Shown in pieces: positions 57,631 to 64,000 of a stretch of DNA of 64,000 nucleotides. Within the stretch, counting starts at the first letter, position 1. Every line of letters starts with the position of its first letter. Source of the DNA: Apteryx mantelli (taxonomy: Eukaryota > Chordata > Aves > Apterygiformes > Apterygidae); NCBI RefSeq assembly GCF_036417845.1, contig NC_089980.1:38934501-38998500 (forward strand), given 5' to 3'. The notes under the pieces are model-generated. The model was not told the origin of the DNA and made no database searches. It saw only the letters and a list, made by a program, of their open reading frames with translations. The translations under genes and the position numbers were made by a program.

Positions 57631-57659
57631 AGAGAGTGTTTAACCTGAGTAGAAAGGAC

Positions 57660-57775
57660 AAAGCAAGGATTATTGTCCCTACTTCATAAATTTTAGAACT
57701 GGAAGCATAGAAGACATTCAGTAATATGCATGTAGTTACACAAGAAATACAGACCTGCCAATTCTGTCATTTTGG
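57660..57775 (-). repeat. MIR/CORE-SINE relic
   Basis: GGATTATTGTCCCTACTTCA, then AGAACTGGAAGCATAGAAG and TGTAGTTACACAAG follow the MIR core read in reverse (ATTATCCCCATTTTACAGATG...GAAACTGAGGC...CAAGGTCACAC). Diverged. Confidence 0.55.
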
Positions 57776-57779
57776 ATAG

Positions 57780-59860
57780 GACTGTACTGCTTTTAAAGAT
57801 ACCTTCTGCCCTATCTAGATTCCACTAGGAATCTACTAGATTTCTGGATGTCCAGCAGCCATCAGGAACTCCCAGACAAAAAGGCTGTTGTACAGATCAG
57901 CGTATTGCAGACACGTCCAGTTACTTCTTTTGGACTGGCTGAGAGGTATGGAAATAAGAGACAGGGCTAGGAAGTGAACAAGGTCTGCTAAGTGTTAATC
58001 ACAAGGCTATTCTGCTTCCACCTCCTTGCTGTTCACTGGTCATAGTCTCCTGAAAATGAGATAAACATTGTCTGGCAAACTTTCATCTTTGTAAAGGGCT
58101 CATATTTCTGAAAGACTTTTCATCATTTAGGATTTACGAAGACATCTCTGAGAGGGTGACTTTCCAGACCTTTATCCCTTCACCTAAAGAAAGCCTTTTC
58201 ATAGACTTCCTGTGAAAATACCACAGTATAATGTCACTGAACACAACAGGTACTACAAGTATGTATTCATGGTAAATTTGGGCCATGATTTGGAATTATT
58301 GTGGTGAGCTAGAATACATGGACAATTTGAAATATTTTTACTTGTACTGGTTGAGCATTATCTTCCAAGAAAAAGGTAAGGTGATAGTTGATCCTAAGGG
58401 AGATAAACTAACAAAATAAATTTGTACAAATGGCCAGATCCAAAATGCCTAATGCAGCAGCCTAGTACAGCTACACTCAGCTACAGCCCACTTTAGCTCC
58501 AGCACGGTGATGTCAGTTCTAAATGTCCATCTAAATGAGTCAGATAGGCCAAATGTACTGTTAATGGAGGGAGGCAAGAGTCTCCAAATGGCAATCCAGA
58601 AAGCTGGTGTGTTGTGTGGGAAATGTCAAGAGTCAAATTACAAGACATGCTAGATGCATGGGGGGAGAATATCTGAAAACTCTTCGTACTTCAGGGCAGC
58701 AGGTGCCTTCATTCATTTGGGAAGTAGAATACTTTGCTGAGATTATGGGCCAAAAGGGATGTCAGCACCAAGAAGGTGGTAGACAAAATGTTAGATCTTA
58801 CGTAAGGGCATGTGCTCAGAAGTGAAACATCTCCAGGACATTTGCATGTTAAAGAGATGTGAGTCTATATCCCAGAGTCTACCTCCAGGTTATGAGGCTT
58901 TCATACTACAGCTACATTCCTCCCTCCTGTTGAAGTTGGATTGCCACACAGCCAGGAATGCAAAAGTCACAAGGCCAGAAAAGACAGCAAGAGCAAGGGT
59001 AGCCCTGCACTAAAGGCAGAACACTCAGCTGGGAAGGGACAGAGCCTGACCTTCCCCTTCACTCTTCTGTGTCCCTTTCTTTTTTGCCCTTTTTCTGCTC
59101 CCTTAGGGTATACAGAGCCTGACAGGGTGCTTTGACGCACATCACAAAAGTGCCCTGAGTGTTTGGTGGTACCGCAAAGCAGGCATCCTGCGTTGTTCTC
59201 CGGGACTTAAATAGATCCCTGAGCTTGATTATCAGGATCTAGTTCAAAGAACCTAGACCTACATTTTTTTAACTAGTCAGAATGACAGAAATATTTATAC
59301 TGCAGTAAGGTTAGCTGTCTTGAGGTGACATATCTTAGGTTGTTCTGAACTCCCTCTCAGTCCCATGTCACTGACAATAGTGTTGTCACGTGATACCTCA
59401 GTCTTGGACTTAGATTGGTGCTGAGTTACAAAGCTCACCTCACCTCCTAGTCAAATGCTTCTCTAATTAATGCACGATGTAACACAGGCATCAGCTCTAA
59501 AGAGACTTCTCCTCCCAACAAAGATACAAAACTGTTGGCCACAAGATGGAAGGAAAAACACAGAGTACTGAAAGAGAGACAGCAAATATTTACTTCAGTC
59601 TGTACCTCTGTTCAGGCTTTCACAGCCTACAGAAGAAAATACATCTTGGAGACATTAGCTCCCCAGAAGAACACGTTTCTTTCTTTTGCTTTTGTGGCAA
59701 GAGAGGTTCAAGACTTTACAGACTAGCATCCTGCATTCACGCCAATTGAGACTGCAACATTTCTGAGTGAGGTTTCACGTTGCTCTGTTCAAATGTGAAG
59801 TTTTTGTGTCTTATCTGCTCTTATTTGAATCTAGTGAGAACTATGAATGTTCAGCTGTTC
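57780..59860. other. Non-coding desert
   Basis: No gene is recognised in this stretch. Confidence 0.48.
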
Positions 59861-59864
59861 TAAA

Positions 59865-59935
59865 ATCAGATCCAAGGTTTTACAGACCCAGCCCCGCAGT
59901 GTCCTGACCATTGGACCATATTGTCTGGGGTTTTT
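59865..59935 (-). repeat. MIR-like SINE fragment (tRNA-side)
   Basis: CAGTGTCCTGACCATTGGAC followed by CATATTGTCTGGG resembles the tRNA-side end of amniote MIR/CORE-SINEs in reverse (CTAACCACTGGACCATACTG). Confidence 0.5.
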
Positions 59936-59939
59936 GTTT

Positions 59940-62180
59940 GTGGGTTTTGTGACCTGGAATCTACTATAGTTTCACTGGTTTCATTTCATTTCATTTCTGT
60001 ACATCTACTAATAAGGTGCCTTTTATATACTTTTGATTAGCCCTTATTGTTCCATTAAAGGTGCTGAGTCAAAAAAATATAGCACAGCTGTAGCATGACC
60101 ACTCTTCCCTGTGAACTGGGCTGGGCTCAAAGTATGCGGGCATGTGGTCAGGAGAGCAGGAGGTGCTGGCATGAGAGACAAGAGAGAACAGCAGATCCTC
60201 CATGATGGATTTAAGCTAATTTCATAGATCCATCGCTTGGGCTAGTTTTGTAGTTAAAAAGTTGTGTTTCATTGAAAAGGGGTGAGGGAAACTCATGCCT
60301 GAGGAGAAATCTCATAGGACCCTGACAATTTAAGCCTTAGGAAAGGAATTACGAACAAAGAAAACAAGACATTACCGTAATTCTTTATAGGAAATGAGAC
60401 TGATCTTGAAGAAAGTAATTGCTTGAAGTTCCTATGGCCAAATACCACTGAGATATATTTTGAAGTATTTAGCTCTAATGGAAGGATGGTGCTAGACATT
60501 TGTCACCTTTGTGAATCTAGATTTAAGGTCCTAAGAATTCTGGATACAGGGCACCCAGCACTACCTAGATTGCCTATAAAAGCAAACTTCAGTGGCTGGC
60601 TTCATGCCATTGTACCTGTCCCAGTGGAGGCTAAATACTGTCTTATATGACTGACCTATATATCACTACAGTAAAAGAGAAATGCTCCCTGCTAGAGTTT
60701 CTGCCAAGTGCTATAGAGTTCTGATTCAACAGATTAATGAAGGCAAATGCACTCCTGATAAAGCCAATGCCATTAAGTTAGAAAATCAGGTTGCTGTCAT
60801 GTATGAGTGGGGCAGAAGCATTTCTGGCTTAACAAGGTCTGACAAGAACCCCTCAACATGCTCAAGTGAAATCAATGTCAACACCTAATCAGTTAAGCAG
60901 GTAATGGATTATTTTAAAAAATTAAAAGCATAGCTGCATCAGCTCATTTGGAAAGAAGGAACATGTGACTTCAACAGATAACATGAAATATTTTAACAGT
61001 TGTCACATTTGCCAGGTACAAGCAGAAGCTACTTTAACCTGAACAGCTGAGATGCGTATGCCAGCATGGCAGCAGAATGTAGGGCACATCGTGAATCCAC
61101 AAAGGAATTTGCAAGCTTTATCAGTCACTGCCTGGGTTTGCGTAACAGGTCGGCTCAATGAAATATACATGAACAGCATCTGTTTCTGCTTTTAAGACCA
61201 CAGTGTGCAATGTGAACCATCACCCACTGGATTGAAACTGGGTGATAGAATGAGAATCCAGCACTCCAATGAGCAAGGGAAAAAGTATTTGATATTGTTG
61301 GTGGGAAGCTAGTGAAGCAGGCTGAAAAGAATGTGGACAAATGGTCTGAACTCATATTTTCTTAGACTCTCACAAGTAAACTAGAGAAATTAGAGCCATA
61401 GCTACAAATCTCAGATAGGATTAGATAGCAATATAGCTCTCGGGAACATGCATAGTTACTATAATGGATTAGAATAAATCCCTTACCTTGGGAGTCTAGC
61501 CACTGCCTAACTAGTAGAAATAGGGCACCTATTTGCAGGGTGTGGATATAACAGGGTTTTTATACCTTTCTCTGCAGCACCTGGAATGAGTCAGTGTCCA
61601 AGGCAGCACACAGGACTGGGTGTGTGCTAAATCTGATACAGTGTGCCTATGCCTATGTTCCTAAGAACAACTTGCTTTAAAGAACAAATCCGAATGTTGC
61701 CACCTAGCTAGATCGGAAGATCCTTACTCTTCTTACTTGCGAAAATTGGCTGTGTTCTGCACTGTCCTAGCTTCTGTTCCCAGTCCCCTCACTTCCTCCC
61801 TGTCCCACGGTTGCCGCTGTGTCTACACACACAGGGCAACCTTAAGGGCCCCAACACTGTGGTGTAGGTAGGTCTGCAGTGCCTGCACAGGGTCTTATTC
61901 CCCAGCATTTCCTGCCCTCCCCCCCCCATTATAATGGGCTTATTTCTTACTACTGGACCAGAAAAATTGCTAGGCCTGGTTTCTCTTTCATGTTGGTTTA
62001 AATAAACAGTCACTCCACTGAAGTTAATTGAATCAGCAATGACAAAGCTGGAGAAGGTGAAATGAGAACCAGGCCCCTTTCATCTTTTTTATGCCTCTCA
62101 CTGCTGCTATCGAGAACCACCCGAGACACGGACTTGTGAAGTGTACAAGCCTGAGGCCTTCATAGCAGAAGCTCCTCTAC
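59940..62180. other. Non-coding desert
   Basis: No gene is recognised. A short ATTTC array (TTTCATTTCATTTCATTTC near 59979-59997) is present. Confidence 0.48.
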
Positions 62181-62199
62181 TATAAATGCTGCTGTGTCT

Positions 62200-62760
62200 A
62201 AGTAACAGAGGAGCTGAGTGTTTTCAACCTTCATTACATTTTAATGAATCTTCAAGTGTCATTAAGTATCACTATACGGTAAAAGATGGCCTTTATTAAC
62301 AGACAAGGAGAATGGGAATTGCAAAGTTTCTTTTCTTTAAAATACTACCAATCATTAGTTCCCTCAGTCATCTCTCCCTAAAAGTGAGAAACTCTCATTA
62401 GCTCATTAGCGCCTTTAATAGTGCTTGGAAATAAATCAGAAATACTTCTTCTTCTCTTGAAGTCTTTAAAGTAGTGTCAAATGTGCAGTGATTCTCCAAT
62501 TATCTTGCTACGACTCATGCCAAGATGTTGTTAGGATACATCCAGAAATGTATGGCCCTCATTATGGTCATTACAGTTACAAAGATGCAGAATATGGACT
62601 TCCATTTTCTCGTAGATTAAAGCGACTTACTTGCTAGGGCAAAGCAGCACCATTTATAATGGCAGCCTCGTTCCCACACTATTTACCCAGAAAATGTGAA
62701 ATATAAACTACTATAGGATTATACCAGACATTTCTCCAGGAAAAGCTAATTTGTCAGAAT
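62200..62760. promoter_or_regulatory. Candidate enhancer beside the distal CpG island
   Basis: This AT-rich, non-repetitive block is full of homeodomain cores. CTCATTAG occurs twice in tandem (62394-62401 and 62402-62409) and ATCATTAG once at 62351-62358, with TTTAATGAATC and CATTAAG nearby. It ends exactly where the CpG island begins. Its layout repeats the pattern seen near SIX3. It could serve SIX3 or the neighbour expected to the right; function is inferred. Confidence 0.36.
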
Positions 62761-62958
62761 AGCAAGTGCGAAACCGGAATGCTGCCGCTGCGCTATTTTT
62801 AGCGTTATACAACGCCGAGGCACCGCGGCGAGTGGGCAACGGCGCTTCCCGCCAGGGCAGTAACGGTCGCTCCGGCCGCCTCGCGCCGCGCCCGGCGACG
62901 GCGGCCGCGAGGCGCCCGCTCGCGAAGCCCCGCCGCCAGCGCGGCAGCCGCCGCCGCG

Positions 62959-62972
62959 CCAGCAGGTGGCGC
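62959..62972 (+). promoter_or_regulatory. CTCF-like motif, forward orientation
   Basis: CCAGCAGGTGGCGC matches the CTCF core CCASYAGRKGGCRS at every position. It lies inside the isolated CpG island. Forward orientation predicts looping to the right, away from SIX3. Binding cannot be shown from sequence. Confidence 0.5.
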
Positions 62973-63023
62973 CGCGGGCTCAGCCTGGGCGGGCGGCGCC
63001 CCTCCGCCCCCGCCCCCGCCCGC

Positions 63024-63066
63024 GCTGCCGCTGCCGCTGCCGCTGCCGCTGCCGCTGCCGCTGCTG
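63024..63066. repeat. (GCTGCC)n hexanucleotide array
   Basis: About seven units of GCTGCC in the CpG island, ending in CTGCTG. Confidence 0.9.
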
Positions 63067-63160
63067 CGCGCGGCAGCCGCTGTCGCCGGCCGGCTCGGCG
63101 CGACTGAGGGCCGCGGGCGGGGCCGAGCCCGCAGCCCGCCTCCAGGGGAGCCGCGGCCCG

Positions 63161-63237
63161 GCCCGGCCGTTGGCTGCCCGGCCGTTGGCAGCCCCGGCCG
63201 TTGGCAGCCCGGCCGTTAGTAGCCCGGCCGTTGGCGG
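63161..63237. repeat. 15-16 bp minisatellite, five copies
   Basis: Five copies of a unit with core CCCGGCCGTTGGCAG, with small length differences. The fourth has TTAGTAG in place of TTGGCAG. Confidence 0.85.
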
Positions 63238-63399
63238 CGCGGGGCCGGGGCCCGGCGGGAGGGAGGGCGCTGGAGATGGCTGCGTGGCTGGCCGGGGAAA
63301 AGGGAGGTGCGAAGGAATGCCTCTAGCCCTGAGGTCTGGGGGAAGGGGCGAGTTAGGAGAGCGCTTACTTCGGGGCAACAGATTGGCGGAATGGCAAAT

Positions 63400-64000
63400 A
63401 TTTGCATTATTTATTTTTTATGAATGCTCTTCACACCCATGTGTGCGATTTCATTTCATGGGCTCTGAAGAGGTTGTTAAAGGAACCAAACAGGAAAAAG
63501 AAAACAATGACATGGACAGGTGTCCTGGAGGAGACAATGCTAAAGCTACTGAATGGGCAGCATGCTCCAGTCAGCGTGAGGAAGCCGAGAGTGGTTCTCT
63601 GTTCCCAAAGCTACGGCCGGAAACAATGCAACAGCACCAGGCACACAGGACACCAGCCTGAGAAAAGCTGGGAGTGCATGAGTCACCTAGGGCAGCACCA
63701 CAACTGGCTTGTAAGTAAATACACTGGGGAGCAATGCCACAGCTACAGGTTTCCAGACTAACAGGGGTTTGGAGACTGATCCATTTGGCCCTTGTTAGCA
63801 TGCTTGGAGAAGTGGAGAATGGGGTCCAAAATCCAGAATCCAGTGCTAGATGGCATAGATCCTCTCAAACTGAGGTACGAAGCCAGGCCAGCCACACAAA
63901 AGACAGAAGAGGCACATAAAGGGGGATATTGACTGGTCTGACCTGTCATCTTGGTAAGTGGATTGCTGTTTTTGACAGAGGATGAAAAAATCAAATTGTG
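63400..64000. other. Non-coding right edge
   Basis: Composition returns to average after the island. No domain-bearing frame is visible. A transcript starting in the island could run through here, but no splice structure can be supported. Confidence 0.4.

Larger units (their letters stand above)
62770..63310. other. Isolated CpG island at the right end
   Basis: A CpG-dense block stands alone, 36 kb from the nearest island. It includes a GCTGCC hexamer array, a 15-16 bp tandem repeat and the CTCF-like motif. Frames on both strands stay open by composition. One reaches past the island to 63,661 but shows no domain. The island may be a promoter for a non-coding RNA or an unrecognised gene continuing to the right. 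Confidence 0.65.

Noticed and set aside
62966..63661. 231-codon open frame across the right-hand CpG island
   Set aside because: Half of it is translated tandem repeat, the rest shows no domain, and there is no good in-frame ATG context. Kept only as a possible transcript start, not as a gene.
63843..63855. CTCF-like sequence, forward orientation
   Set aside because: CTAGATGGCA fits the core, but the first three conserved positions mismatch.
26500..64000. SIX2 gene, expected neighbour
   Set aside because: No SIX domain or homeodomain signature was found on either strand downstream of SIX3. SIX2 presumably lies beyond the right edge.
1..64000. CRISPR array, operon or bacterial-type system
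   Set aside because: No regularly spaced repeats with unique spacers and no operon structure. The spliced homeobox gene, CpG islands, CR1 and LTR show vertebrate nuclear DNA.

Overview
The window is vertebrate nuclear DNA around the forebrain and eye homeobox gene SIX3, most likely from a bird (a crocodilian or turtle is less likely). The SIX3 protein, in two exons, is unmistakable. The sauropsid assignment rests on CR1 retrotransposon tails at about 36.7-37.3 kb and 51.4-51.9 kb, a solo ERVL-like LTR at 48.1-48.8 kb with a perfect 5-bp target duplication, and only a few worn MIR/CORE-type SINE relics. The species cannot be named from sequence alone.

Layout. 1-11.1 kb is the 5' flank: CpG islands alternating with AT-rich, TAAT-rich blocks that look like conserved enhancers. 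It holds octamer motifs, paired PBX/MEIS-type sites and two compact palindromes. 11.14-11.56 kb is the promoter and 5' leader: three CCAAT boxes, a near-perfect RFX X-box palindrome, a long GT microsatellite and a 30-codon upstream ORF. 11,565-14,759 is the SIX3 coding region (exon 1 11,565-12,334, intron 12,335-14,566, exon 2 14,567-14,759; 320 aa). It is followed by an AT-rich 3' UTR. 16-26.5 kb is the 3' flank, again a chain of CpG islands and AT-rich candidate enhancers.

26.5-62.7 kb is a gene desert without CpG islands. It contains scattered repeats and a few blocks with enhancer-like structure, notably 49.6-50.0 kb (an 18-bp SOX-type palindrome and a 29-bp direct repeat). 62.78-63.3 kb is an isolated CpG island with tandem repeats and a strong CTCF-like motif. 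The neighbour expected to the right in vertebrates, SIX2, is not in the window.

There is only one protein-coding gene. The remaining interest is regulatory. The cluster of CpG islands is typical of a Polycomb-controlled developmental regulator. The two best CTCF-like motifs (28.57 kb pointing left, 62.96 kb pointing right) are divergent, which fits the known domain boundary between SIX3 and SIX2. No new gene system was found. Enhancer and CTCF calls come from motif reading and have not been tested by alignment or assay.
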